A stretch of 64,000 nucleotides of DNA from Cryptomeria japonica (GCF_030272615.1 NC_081413.1:101098239-101162238); one strand, 5' to 3'; positions 22,889-35,567 are shown, counted from the first letter of the stretch. Notes: generated from the sequence alone by a model not told the origin. Translations and numbers: made by a program.

Positions 22889-23279
22889 CTGCATATTAAG
22901 CATATTGAAAATGTCATATATCAGATGACGCAATAACGCATGACATAAAACACCATTTTACAATGAATGTGTAATACTTAATGCTTATGTGTAGCATTAA
23001 ACACTTTTGCAGTACATTTAAACCTTTTGCATAACAGTTATCACTAATACGTGAAGAAATGAACTAATGTGTAAACAGACAAACACGTGCGTGACACTAG
23101 TATCTTATGTGTAACACTTACACTAATGCGTAACACTTAAAGCTTTTGTGGTACAATTAAGACATTTGCGTAAAAATCAACAAGCAATTGCATGACGATT
23201 AAAAACCTAGACCTCTAAAAAATTTATGAAAAATTTGACAAAACACGCAAAAAAACAGAACAAAAGTTTGGATACATAC
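22889..23279 (-). other. PMD copy 1 intron with degenerate word array
   Basis: Minus-strand GTATGT donor at 23279 and TATGCAG acceptor at 22889. The interior, about 22935-23185, repeats degenerate words such as GTGTTACGCATTAGTG, GTGTTACACATAAG and TACGCAAATG about ten times. The layout matches the first intron of the element C PMD gene, but the word differs. Confidence 0.55.
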
Positions 23280-23357
23280 CATGTCACCAGTCCCCGGAGG
23301 TCTCTAATAAGAACGTAATCACTCTGCTAGGTGCAGTCATGCTCTGAAGCCAGCCAT
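23280..23357 (-). pseudogene. PMD copy 1, exon 1
   Basis: ATG at 23357 (MAGFRA) and 26 codons to the donor at 23279. The frame has three stops at positions compatible with former CGA (twice) and TGG or CAG codons. A short basic first exon ending next to the word-array intron parallels the 25-codon first exon of element C. Confidence 0.5.
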
Positions 23358-23450
23358 GTTGATCAAATACTCGCAAAGAAGGAAAAGACTCACAATGATT
23401 TCCAAGAACTCAACACAATGCAAATAAGCAAATGAAAGGGCAAAATCACT

Positions 23451-23482
23451 ATTTATAGCTCAAAATTAGGGTTTTTCTCACT
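23451..23482 (-). promoter_or_regulatory. PMD copy 1 core promoter: telobox-like motif and TATA box
   Basis: On the minus strand, AACCCTAATTT is followed by GAGC and then CTATAAATAG, about 95 bases upstream of the ATG at 23357. The same pairing stands before the element C PMD gene and in the solo LTR at 39140-40378. Confidence 0.5.
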
Positions 23483-23609
23483 CCGATGGTTGCGGACCCT
23501 GTGAACTTCAACGAACTTGTAGGCTACTCAAACGATCTTGAAATCACATGAAACTTCACATGATTGCTCACTATAATGATATCGAAATTATGGTCTCAAT
23601 TATCAATTT

Positions 23610-23690
23610 TTTTTACCACTTTTTTCGAGGGGGCATATTTACACCCTAAGCGTCACTAGGGCATACTAGGGCAGAATTTTTTGTTTTGTT
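23610..23690 (-). other. Remnant of gypsy 3' region beside PMD copy 1
   Basis: The minus strand here (GGTGTAAATATGCCCCCTC, GAGACCAT) matches the plus strand of element A at 27225-27300. This places PMD copy 1 antisense in the 3' region of an older gypsy element on the plus strand. The polypurine tract and LTR are missing: the match stops at about 23690, at the edge of the CT-rich block. Confidence 0.5.
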
Positions 23691-26600
23691 AGTGATTTTG
23701 TGTTTCCTGCTCCTACCTTTAAGGACCAGTTTCTAGTAGCTTCTCCCCATATCCTTAAACCAATAGCTTATCTCCTTCCTCCATCTATTATACCAGCCAT
23801 ATGAGAGCTAGCTTACTCTTTGAGTTACTCTTTAGCTGACTCTTCGAGTTACTCTTCGAATTCAATAGTTTCAAAGTTCTTCGAGTGGCCCGAGTGATTT
23901 TCCCTTACCCGAGCGAGTGACTTCACCTTTTTCACTCACCACCTTCTCACTAAAATTGGACAAAATGGACCCTCGGTGAAAAGGGAAGGGTGGGAATAAA
24001 GGGCCTCCCACCCTCCTACTATTTTAAAGGGCTAGCAAGCTGATTAATTAACCTCGGCTATTCCATAGCTATAGCTCCCTCCCACCCTTTCTCGTCATTG
24101 GGGCTCGATAGTTCACAGGGAATTCTAGTTTCCCACCAAACTATCTCAACTATAGTTCCCACCATGCTTCTTTATTCTAGCGTGCTTATTAATAAGGAAC
24201 TATAGTCACCTATCAAGCCCCAGAACTATTGCTTCCCACCCTCCCTATAGTAGAAGATCTATCCTAAGGGAATTATAGTCGGTATATAGTTGTGAGGTGC
24301 CCCAAAATTAATCAACTTGCTAAAGTATGCAGGGTGGAAATAGGGAGTAGGTCAATAGTTGCTTATTTTAGGCGGAGGTAGGTCAGGCCCAACAGGTTAG
24401 GTTATTCCTTTGTCCATAAATGTGGAGGTATATAGATGAGATGCTTTCTTCAATTAGCGGACATACGGGGAGTGGCTTATCAATTTGCATAGATGCTTCC
24501 TTCGGTGGCTATGGAGAGAGGTTACCGCTCAATCTGAGGAACTGACTCCTCAAGGTTAGGGTTGAGTCGAGTTCTGATAGAGGTCAGTTACCTTTAAAGG
24601 TCTCTCTATCATCGGGGTTAGGGTTGAGTCATCTAGGTGTGTCTCTCATATAGACATAAAGGTGAGTTACCAAAATGATACAAGTAAATACATGAATCTT
24701 TTCAATTTATCCCCATTTTATTCCTTCCCTTGCTTGGCCTTATTCTATCCTTGGTGAAATTAGACGATTCAATATGTTCTGAGTTAGCGTGGTCACCGTA
24801 TAGTGAGACTACTCCTAGCAAGTCCAGGTTGGTACTTTCTTCGTCTCTTTCTTTTTGGCTAGCAATACTACCAGTTGTACCTTGAATGGTGGGATAAGTA
24901 AATTCACCGGTACCTACCTTGGGTAGCAGCACTTAAAAGCCTACTCTATCCTTCCCTCCCACATGGGCGCCTGGGTGAAAGCAGCTCGCTAGATGGATAG
25001 CTCGGCTATGGTAGTATTATCTTTCTGGCTATTGATTTGGATCTCTAAAACCAAATTGTTGCTTTTCCTCTATACCTACTTCATACCTACCCTGTTCTCG
25101 CTCATGTTTGTAAACCCAATCAGTAGGCCCCATAGACACAACATATGAAATCATCAATGAATTGACCCTGGGAGTATCAATGTGAAAGAAACACCTCTGA
25201 TAGAGGCAAAGGAAATCAAAACATATCATACCCCCAACAAGGTAGCAGTAAAATGCACGACCTAGCTAATAGAATAGAATCCCACAACAATTATTCCCAC
25301 CATGATGATTACTACCATAGGACATACCATAAGACATATCGCCGCCTTGGTACCCACAAGAATTGCCACCTACCTTGGTATCGGTGGTATTAGCCTCCTA
25401 GGTATTGCACCATTAGTCAGGAAAGAAGGAGGCTACAAGTAAGAACCTAAAATGAATTTACCAATCAATGAACAACTAGCTATCCCCCTATATCTTAGAA
25501 AGCACGTAAAAAGAAACTCGAACCATGGAGCATTCAGTGAGCAAGGGAGCTAACCATTGATGGGAGTTTCAATTTACTCTATTGATCCAGTTGATAGAGA
25601 GCGAGACCCATTAGACGTGTTGTCATTTTATCTAGTTTGCAAAGCCAAACCAATCGTAATTGACCTCATTCATTGACCCAAATTCATTTGAAGAAGTACC
25701 AATGGGGTCAAGGCAATCATCCAAGCGACTTCCAACTCGCGATCTATATACGTTGTCATTTATTAGATCCTTTGCTGGTTATCTATCTTTCACTGTGGAT
25801 TGATCCTTCCTTCGAGCCAGCTCCCCCCAAAGATCCACTCATGTTGTCTTCCCACCATTTTTTAGTGATGTCATGGACCTTCCAAAAGAATCCACAATGC
25901 AGTAACAACAGATTTAGCATGTTAAGAAAGCAATCTCATTAGTTTAGTAGCAGCAGCAGTTTTGCCCCAAAAGAAGATATAAATACACAGGGGGTAAGGG
26001 TCAGTTGTAACATGCATGTATCATATATCAATGTAATGCATACCAAACAATCCCTTTTTTACACGTGCAATGCCTACATTTTTGTTTCGGGTTCCCTACA
26101 TGCCCCTTAGAATAGTAGGGCCCACCCAACTGCCATGAACTAAGATTCCCTCAAATTCCCTCCCAATCGAACTAAGATTCAACTATAATACCCAACCCTA
26201 CGGACCTCCCACCCCCTTACTATTTGAAAGGGTTATCAAGTTGATTCCATCAAAATTGCAGGGGCCCTTATTCTAGCAGGCTAATTAATTACCCTACTAT
26301 TCTAAAGGGGGGTGGGGGCTAAGGTTCTCCCACCCACCCGACATGAGAAAGGGTGGGCCCTACTATTCTATGGGGCAGGGAATTATAGTTGCTCAATTCC
26401 CACCCAACCCAACAATTATCCCGGAACTAGAACTCCCACCCTGCAGATGAACCCTACAATTCTATGGGGTAGGGCCCCTTTCTCATCTAACTCCCTAAGA
26501 TGATAATATACAGGTGTGCAACGGGATGGATGGGAGGAAGAGGGGGCCAGGGCCCCTACTATTCGCATACTCTAACAAGCTGATTAATTGGGGTAGTAGG

Positions 26601-26879
26601 GTGGGAAGCCCTTCAATTAGTAGGGGTTTCAGAAGGGCTCGATCTACAAGGGTAGGGCTATCTAAAGTGCCTAAAGGAAGAGTAGATTCTATACGCTTTA
26701 GTTCAGTGGGTTGGTTCCTCCTACCATTCTCTCTTGACAGTAAGGAGTTCTCGCCCTTGCCTCATTCTCTCTCGACTATAAAGGAAGGGTAGAAGGTAGG
26801 ACCCCTACTCCTCAATCCAAAGCGATAAAGGTAGAGATTCTATACGTAATATGCTTGTCGGCAAATTAGGCCCTATGGG
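23691..26879. other. CT-rich mosaic block, possible organelle-derived insertion
   Basis: The base composition changes abruptly: many CCCACC, CCTACTAT and GGGGTAGG words and few A/T runs. Short motifs are shuffled through it in both orientations: CTACTATTCTAAAGGGG-like (24017, 26292, 26358, 26454, 26552) and AAGCTGATTAATTA-like (24037, 26275, 26574). Short open frames exist (24932-24702, 26514-26792) but I recognise none. It truncates the LTR of element A on the right and the PMD copy 1 remnant on the left. Shuffled short repeats with this composition recall plant mitochondrial DNA, so a nuclear mitochondrial insertion is one option. This is inference. Confidence 0.4.
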
Positions 26880-27159
26880 GTAAATAATTTTTAAAAACAA
26901 TTTAATTATTTAGAAATTGAATTTAATTAAATAATAAAGATTATTCAATTATAAGTATTAAAATCATAATTAACTAAATAATTAATATTTAGAAAAGGGA
27001 TAAATGATTAATTGATTAGGAATAGAAATATAATAATTAATAAGATGACGAAGAAATATGAATTTAGAAGAATAAGATTAATTAAATAATTAAAGAATTG
27101 TTTAATCAATTAGAGGAATAATTAGTACATGATTAATGAGATATTTTTAGGTGTCTACA
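26880..27159 (-). repeat. Element A 3' LTR, truncated to 280 bp
   Basis: Matches 36620-36906 (AATTGAATTTAATTAAATAA, AAAGGG.TAAATGATTAATTG, ending GGTGTCTACA). On the minus strand it begins TGTAGACACCTAAAAA after the polypurine tract. The remaining 1.06 kb is cut off at 26880 by the CT-rich block. Confidence 0.8.
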
Positions 27160-27176
27160 TTTGCCCCTCTTTGAGA
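27160..27176 (-). other. Element A polypurine tract
   Basis: The minus strand reads CAAAGAGGGGCAAA directly before TGTAGACACC. Nearly the same tract precedes the LTRs of elements B (50120-50136) and C (58757-58772). Confidence 0.7.
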
Positions 27177-28237
27177 CAATATCGGAATGATGTTGTTTCA
27201 AAGAAAACAAAAAATTCCTGCCCCGGTGATGCTTAGGGTGTAAATATGCCCCCTCAGAAAATTGGTCAAAAAATTACAAAATTGAGACCATTTTAACGAT
27301 ACCATGCTAGTGAGTAATAGAAGAATTGTTAGTACCACTTCACTCAATTAACTAAGAAGAAATGTTAGTAATAATTAGAGAGAAATGATGAAAGATTGGA
27401 GAGAATTGATGGAATTGTTTTGAGAAGAGACATTTGATGAGAGAATGATTTTGAGATAGAATCAACATGATGAGATGAGAAAATAAAATGAAAAAAATTG
27501 ACGATGGATACACAAACTTCTATGCCTTATTCATAGCACAATATATATTCATCACTAAGCCTTATTATGTAACAATGGAGCTTTTCACATCAGGGTATAA
27601 GGAACCAAGATGTAAAGATATCTCATTGAAGAAACAAACATGTAGCAGACAGGGAGTCAACCCTCCATTATGGGAATAGCGTCAAGGGTCGAGGTATGTA
27701 TGGTAGTCACAAGCATAGTTATCCTTCATGGGATACCCTTCAAATGAACTTACCAATCACAAACACCCACTGGAACTATTGCCCCAAAACTTCATTCGGC
27801 CACACCACAAACAACAAACAAAGAAAAGGATCATGCCCATCATGACTCCTCTAGTCACTTGTGGACATCCTTGAGTAGCATAGAAACATGACCTATCGCC
27901 AAATGATAAAATTTCAAGACTAACTAGGACAAAAGTTAGCAGCCATATTGATTTGTGCCTTTGCTTCGATTGTTTGATGTGAAGGTTAATAATGTCTGAT
28001 CTCAGAAAGTTTGGACCCCGTTTAAGACTAACATGTCTGATTTTGAGTGTATCCTCTTCTGTTTAAGACAAGATAATGATCACTTGATATGGATATTTGA
28101 TATGATTGATTAGACAACTTGATCAGCTTGATTGCAGATGTTGCTTAGATAGTTGTATCCTTTGTTAACTTCACGTGAAGCATTTGCTGTATATCTACTA
28201 GCGTGTTTGATTCTTGTGAGATATTTTATTGCAAGTT

Positions 28238-28268
<31 letters not shown>

Positions 28269-29968
28269 GTTGTTTTTCGATTTTTAGTTCTTTTATAAGA
28301 GCTTTTTTTGGGGGTTGATTTTTTCAGGATCATATTTAAATATTTTTGGTTGATTTTTTAAGGATCTTTTTTTAATGTTTTTGGATTTTGTGTTTTCTCA
28401 ATGTTTTTGGATTTTCTCAGGACAATATGATTTTTTTTTTTTTTTTTTTTTTCTCAAGACATTATAAGATTTTTATTTTTTTAAATCTTTTTTCAGCTAT
28501 GCCCCCAATGTCTGGCAAGGCAAGGAATATTATAAGTGGATGAATGAACTGTTGAGGTGAAGATGGATAGGAGAAAGATGGAGGTAACTTATTATGGAAT
28601 GAGTTGGTTTCTAAGGACTATCACACGATGGATAAAATGTTTCCAAGCTAAGGGATTTGACAATGTAAGGTGATGGAATGGTGCATTGAATGACATGTAG
28701 TCTACATGAAGGGACATGTCAAGAGATTTTTTGAAACCATGTTTTTGCATTTTTATTTTTGTCCTTAGTTTTGATCAAGATCAAGAGATAGAAATGGGAT
28801 ACAAATAGAGATAGGATATGGATAGAAGAAGCAAGATCGTAGATAGTGATGGGTGATGGAAGCAAGGAATAGGTATGATAAGGGATATGGACTAGAAGGT
28901 ATGGATAAGGTAAAGCAAGATCATAGATAGTGATGGATGATGTTTATGAATATATTTAGATTTGTCAAGATCAAAGATAGAGAAAAAAAATGGATGTGGA
29001 TAGGGTAATGGACATTGGAGGAAGGATAATGGGAGATGTGACAAAAAGGATAGAGTGGATGAAACTTGCCCCCAAGTGTAGAGGTCTCCATTTGCAAAAA
29101 GGGTGATGTGTAAAATCATCACAACATCTAGTGCCACTTGAATAAGTGTTCCTGAACATTTCAAAGATAGAGACCCAACCCAGACTTAGAACCTTCAAAA
29201 AATTCAACTGAACATATCTAGTGACTAGAAAGCATACTCAAAAGGGAAGAAGAATCCCAAACTGAATCAAGGTACTTAGTCTTTGATTACCCATGTGTGT
29301 GCAAGTGGGTTTATTTTGGCTCATATGATTATTGTAATTGTTAGAATCCAACATGACTAGCTACGTGAGTTATCCTGACTTCAAAAGCATCTTGGATAGA
29401 GCCTCATTGCCAACAAGCATTCATAGCTCTGATGAGGTTATCGTTGTAATCTCATGAATATTTCTCTATTGCCAGCCAAATGTCCATATCCCCGATGGAG
29501 TTACTCGCATGTTCCCAAAGCCAAGCATTTTGATATTGCATTTTTTTTCTTGCTCATTTTTTTCTTTTGATCCTTTGCTATTGTTTTTTATCTTATTGAT
29601 TCTTTTGTGTATTGTCTTGTAAGCAATAAATCTCACATAGGCTCGAGAGTTACAGTGGCACTGAATTAGGATTTTAGATTTTTCACTAGCCATGTCTTCA
29701 CCTAAGAGATCACAATGATATAGAGTGATTGATTAAGTGTGTGATATAGTAATTTGAAGATGTTGGTATCAAGATACAACAAGTGATTCTCTTTCTGGAT
29801 TGAGTATGCATTCCAATCAAAAGATGGTGTTAAAGAGGAACAACCTTTTGTTCTGAAGCATTTCATGAATAGATATCTAGGAAATGGACTGAACACAAGA
29901 TTGAGCATGGGCGAGCATGTGACAAAATGACACAAATGCCTATTTCATCAATGAAGAATTTATGCAAA
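27177..29968 (-). other. Element A 3' non-coding region
   Basis: Non-coding between the protein relic and the polypurine tract. It contains a T12-G22 homopolymer run at 28236-28269 and T-rich tracts at 28310-28490. A segment at 29060-29100 (CCCCCAAGTGTAGAGG) recurs in element B near 51700. Open frames here look like chance frames. Confidence 0.5.
28236..28269 (+). repeat. T12-G22 homopolymer junction
   Basis: Twelve T followed by 22 G. A G run this long could form quadruplex structures and is a frequent site of sequencing and assembly error, so its exact length is uncertain. Confidence 0.9.
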
Positions 29969-32774
29969 TTATTGAATGGGAAGAATGCGAGGATGGAAAA
30001 GAGTTTTTGGATGACAAAAAGGATGTTGGAAGATTTGAGCAAGAATGGACGGAAATGTCTTCAAGATCAATGTTGGTGCACACCTTAATAGGTGGTGGAG
30101 TGATGGAGGACAAGTGGATTTTGGATTTTGATATTTTGATGGAGGAGTGGATGTGGAATTTGGGACATAAGGACCCAAAATTGATAAAGGAGGTGATGGA
30201 AGAATAGATTTGGGAAGTGGAAGATGTGCAGATGGACGACTGAAGGAAGCTTTTGGAACAAGAATTCTAGATGCCACTTTTGATTTTTCTTTAGGATGCA
30301 ATGCTTTTATGGGAATCCATGTTGATTTTTATTTTTATTTTCCTTCTAGTTGTTTGGAACGCATTGCTTCTATAAGAGACTTAGGAACCCACATAGTTTT
30401 CAATTTTTCTTTTCTCATAATGGGCCTTTGTAGCCTTTTGGATATTACTTTATTATTTTGGGTCATATTTTTCTTTGATTTGACATGTCTTTTAGATGAG
30501 ACATGTTGATCTTTGGACGTATGTGGATTTTTGGACTTGTGGAATTTATTCTTGGCAACCAAATTTCTTCTTAAGGGGAAGGGATTGATGGATGAATAAG
30601 AATGATACAGAGGCAGTTTGGATGGGTTGGTGTAGGTAGATGGTTGGAAGGTGCTCAAAGATGTGTGCCCTTTCTAATATTGATTTATGACAAGGAAATT
30701 GGATTGTGAGCTAGGGATCATATGAATAGTGGATGGAGGGACGTAAGATCCTAATATGGATAGAAGGGAGGAAGGAATTGATTTTGGAATAAAAGGACCC
30801 AAAATGGATTCGGAGAATAAGGACTATGATTTATTGGATTTAGATGGAGGAACGTGGGATTTAGCAAGGACACCAATTTTTTGAGAGTGAGTTTTGTAGC
30901 CAAGGCCATGACAATTGAGATTTTCTTGGATATGAAGAGGTTCTAATATACCTTGTTCATGTAGGCCTAACCCTTTTCCTTCATAATGCATGTTTTGACA
31001 AATATTTTTAGCAATGGGATACATGTTATTTTTAAAACAAGATGTGAGTCCATTTTGAGGAGGGTATATGGTATGGAAGAAATGACAGGATCATGAAGTA
31101 AACCAAACTGAATGAAAGTGGAGGAACCCATTTGATGTGCATAAGATTCATAAACAACTTGGGTAGATGAAATGGGATCTGGTGGAAGATTAGGACCTTG
31201 AGGGGAATAAGAAGGAATTATTGGATCTTTAGGTGGATATGAAGGATTATGACATGGAAGTGAAGAAAATTTTTGATCTTGACTTAGAAGAGGATCATTG
31301 GAGTTTGTGCTTTGCTCTTGATTTTGAATTAGATCATTGGAGTTTGCGCTTTGGTCTTGATTTTGAATTGGATCATTGGAGGAGATGGAAGGGATATTAT
31401 GGTCTTTCTTAGGAGGTGGATGTTGAATAGGATTGGGAAATACACTCTGCTCTGGAGATGGAAGGTGATCTTCTTGGATTGAATACAAAAGAATGAGGGG
31501 ATCATCATAAGATTATTGATAGTTTGGATCTTGATCAAAAATTGGGTATGATGGAAGGGTTTGTTCTTGATGTTGATTTATTTTAGGAGTCATTTCTTCT
31601 AACCTTGGATTATCCTCTTGACACGAGGTAGGAGTTTGGATATGCATGGGAGACTCTTGGAAGATTTCAATACTATGGCCTAATGAGAAAGGATTTTGAA
31701 TGGGACTCTCTATAATAGGAGTATATGATGTGATTGGGTCTTGAATTTCTGAAGCATGGAAGGGACTAGCATCATGAATTGTATTAGCTTGGAAACTTAT
31801 TGTAGATAGTCCTTGGGAGGTTACATTATTGGATAGAGATGGTGTGGACTGCTCTTGTGTGATTTTAGGGTATGAGGAAATGGTGGAAGATATGAAGGCT
31901 ACTTGAGGTACAAATTCTTGATGAGAAGAGCCATTTCTAGACATGGGCAGATGATCATGTTCTGAAATAGTCTCTTGTGCACAGACTAGTATTTGAAGCA
32001 AATCATCGAAAGTTTCAGGTTGGCATTTTTGTTGTTTAGGCGATTGTGTTTGTGATATTTTTCTTAAGTTTGTGTGTTGCAAGGTAGTTGTCGATTGACC
32101 TTGTTACATGATATGTGACATGTTGACCGTGTTCGATTAATGTCCAAAGGGTGACATATTTGTAAATACACTTGCATTCATTTGGGACACCCTTTGTGGT
32201 GTATTTTAAGACATAGGAGAATACTCGCAGACATGTGATGTGACTGAAGGCAAAATTGATTGTGTAATTGTGTGTGACCTTGGTAGTAGTTGACTTGTAT
32301 GCACAATCTGTGGTGTTGAGATTTGTGTTGTTTGTTGTATTGGTTGTTGGACTTGCATTGTTGAATGTGTTTGTTGTTGATATTGGTTTCTCATGTTTAT
32401 TTGTGTGAGAATAACTGGTATGTTTGATTGCAAAATAAGAGCTCAGACATCAACTGGCTCTAAGTTTGTATTGGGACTTCTGAATTTTTGAAATAGTTTG
32501 GACATCTGGGATCTACTCTCTTCACTTTTTTAACTTTTTGTTCCAAGATCTCTTTTTCTCGAGCTAGTTTCTCTTCAAGTGATAGAGAAATAGGTATGGC
32601 ACTTGTTTGTTCCTGATAAGTTTGATGCACATTTTGGGAAATGTATATGTTGAATTAAGATGATTGATTGTTTGGTTGCAATGACATGGTCCCATGAAAG
32701 TTGGAAGTTTGATAAGGGTGATGTTGTCTCCTAGAAGTTTGAGAGCTTGTTTCAACCATTGCACTATATGCCAT
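29969..32774 (-). pseudogene. Element A Pro/Gln-rich G-patch protein relic
   Basis: ATG at 32774 (MAYSAMVETSSQT) corresponds to the ATG of element B (MAWYEKMVMEVQG). After a charged segment (LEEKLAREKEILEQK) and a frameshift come a Gln/Asn/Thr-rich region (32433-32206) and a Pro/Ser-rich region in one frame to 31000, with DPIQNQDQSANSND-type repeats. The conserved box MGSSTFIQFG (about 31115) precedes a G-patch in another frame at 31000-30900 (YEGKGLGLHEQGILEP, then GLGYK). A basic region with SKDQHVSSKRHVKSKK and TMWVPKSL (30560-30380) and ILGPYVPNS (about 30180) ends it. At least two frameshifts and several stops are present. Confidence 0.65.
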
Positions 32775-33049
32775 TTTTTTGGATTTTTGAAGTTTAGGGA
32801 TGAAATGAAATGCAACTAAGGGATGAAAGTGCAACCCTATTTTTTTGGATTTTGAGAATTTTAAAAATAAATAAATGCAACCAAGGGTGACAAATGCAAC
32901 CTATGTTTTTTATTTATTTTTGACAAATTGGATTAATAAACGACAAGATGAAATCCTAAAGAATGACAATGCAACTTTGGACTTGGACTACGGAACACCC
33001 TAATTTTGAAGATAATGAAAAATGGAGATAATGATTTGACCCTACGCCT

Positions 33050-33430
33050 TATGAGGATGAAGACTATGCAAGGACTAAAATAGGGATTATGACGACTATG
33101 CAAGGACTTGTGCAAAGATTATGACGATTGTATGAGGATTATATGCAAAGATTATGATGACTATGCAAGGAATTATGTGAGGATTATGATGATTGTGTGA
33201 GGATTATATGCAAAGATTATGAGGATGCTAATGGGATATAAATGAGGACTTTATAAGGACTATGCAAGACTATGCAAAATATGGGGACTTATGTGAGGAT
33301 TACAACGACTCTATGAGGATTATAAGCAAAGATTATGAGGATGCTAATGGGAACTCTTATAAGGATGTAGATGAAGACTAGATAAGGACCGATGTAAAAC
33401 TATATGAGGATTATAATGCAAAGACTAATA
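33050..33430. repeat. Degenerate GATTATGAGGAT / ACTATGCAAGG repeat
   Basis: About 380 bp built from variants of GACTATGCAAGGACT and GATTATGAGGATTATATGCA, with irregular spacing. A longer pair, CAAAGATTATGAGGATGCTA, recurs at 33212 and 33329. It lies in the element A leader upstream of the protein start on the minus strand. Confidence 0.75.
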
Positions 33431-35279
33431 CAAAACCTAAGGACTCTAGGAAAACCTATGGTCACAAGTATGTAAGATGTTTTTGATGTGAAGATTTTGG
33501 ACCTTGTTGTACTGTTTGATGTTTCAAGATGGACTTTGTTTGAGTGACAAGTTTTTTCCAATTCGGAGAACACAGTTTGAAGATAAGTAAAGTTGGATAA
33601 ATTATGTTCTGACAAACTTTGAGAATCCAAAGTCACACAAATAAGGGCCTAAAATAGTCCAATAATCAAGACTGACTCAATACTAGCCTAGCACAATGAT
33701 GCATGCAAAAACATAGAAAACAATTCCTAGGATGGATATTGGAAACCATTCAATGTGGCCCTTATGATTAAATACTGAAACAAGATGAACAATTAGAGAG
33801 TCTGGCAGCACTGCCTCCAATCAACGACACACACTTCTCGAGCATGTCAGTCTCTCTTACCTTGAAGATCTTGAGATCTTATCACCGGGGGATTTTTGTC
33901 TCATCATACAAGGTACATGAAGGGTATCTATGGGGTATGGTCCACACTCCCTAAATCACAAATGTGGGATTTGGGCTACTAAGTTAGTTCTCAATAAGTA
34001 TTTTGTTCGGGTGGCCATACATGCGGTGTTTTGCTCAAATTAATGAGGACTCCCAGCCCTTGTGGGTTTTAATGCACCACTATGGGTACTGGGGGAGACT
34101 GACATCAGTATGACACATCGACACCCATTACTTGTGACTTTAGCTGCAAGTACATTTATTTATAGTGGCTTAGAAAAAAATGGCCTTAGCCTATGACCAC
34201 TTTAGGTCATTCCCTTCCAGAACCAGCAGAGTTCCAAAAGACAGGCCCTCTAAAAAATAAAATTGAGTGTCGTTAACACTTTTCTCTTGCACTCAAGTCC
34301 ACGAAAGCCAGGGGAGAGGATAGTGTGTGTTAACAGTAGGACCACTCCAAACAAAGAGAAAGCACTAGAAATTTTCCCTTAAAATATAATAATGTGTGAT
34401 TTACTTTATTGATAAACCAGATTCACATCAATTTTAAAGCCCAAAATGAGGTGTGAGATACGCACGTGCATGTCAATTTTAAACACCAAATGAAGTGTTA
34501 AGTCATGCATCTCAATTTTAATTGCATCCCATATTCATTTTAAGCACCAAGATGAAGTGTGAGATCATGCGTGCCAATTTTAATCCCAAAATCCAAAGGT
34601 GAGTTAACTCTGAAGGATCTTGCAATCAAAGTATCAGTAGTCTCAAAATAATCTGGGAATGATCAAGCATTCTCTATAATTTCACCACACGTTGCAAACA
34701 AGAAATCAGTCACAAAAAAATCACACAGAAAACAGGAAAAGAAAAAGGCCCCTATTTAAAAAATGAATGTGACACATAAAACCTATGATTGTGCAATTAT
34801 ATATAAATGAATGCATGACAGTAAAACAACAATTGCACATTTTTTTCTACACAAATGTGTGACTCTGTTAGGATGATTATGCAATAGATACTAGCAAAAA
34901 GTAAAAATTAAAACAAAAAGATAAAAAGAATAGAGAAATTTGTAAAACAAACAGTTAGCTCATAATCATATTCACCATCAGCTCATCTTTGTTCATCATA
35001 TTGTATCTCAGAATGTACTCATGTATAGTATTGATCAAGCGTAGTTTGTTCCTCTATTTCCTGAATTCTTCTCTCTGCTCTTAATATCCTCTAAGAGCAT
35101 TTTGATTGCCTATTTTGCTCTGATTTCCTCCTAACACCTGAAATCTTAAATTTTACCTTGCCTGCCATAAGATGTCATGTATTATATGCAGTATACAAAG
35201 ATAAAACTTTCAGATTCATAGAATTGAATGATGAATTAGATAGAACAAAGAATAGGAATATGAGAAAACAAAACTAAGT
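33431..35279 (-). other. Element A leader, non-coding
   Basis: No supported gene. The part at 33790-34350 matches element B at 55200-55790 (ACTTCTCG.GCAT, TTATGTCTCATC, TATCCTCTCCCC on the minus strand), showing that the leaders of A and B share ancestry. Confidence 0.55.
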
Positions 35280-35440
35280 GAATGCAGAGTTAATCTAAAC
35301 GAATGCAACACAGGATAATGACGAATGTGGTAAACAAACTAGACGAATGTGAAATCATGACAAGGCGAATGTGAAAAACAATCTATCCAAATGCGGTATA
35401 GTATCAAGACGAATGTGATACAAAATATGGACGAATACAT
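35280..35440. repeat. Element A leader word array (GACGAATGTG)
   Basis: Variants of GACGAATGTG occur about seven times: AACGAATGCA, GACGAATGTG (three times), GGCGAATGTG, CCAAATGCGG and GACGAATACA. They lie in 160 bp just inside the primer-binding region of element A. The position corresponds to the word arrays of elements B and C and of PMD copy 1. Confidence 0.7.
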
Positions 35441-35567
35441 AATTGTTAAACACCCCTGCGAAATTCATACAAAACCTACAATTTTTTGAAAATCCATATG
35501 ATCCTGCAAAAACACAAAAAAAACACAAAAGATAAATAATTTTTTAATTCATGTCAGGTTCACCAAA

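Noticed and set aside
24702-26792. Short frames in the CT-rich block as organelle genes
   Set aside because: No known mitochondrial or plastid protein motif was recognised. Only the composition suggests an organelle source.
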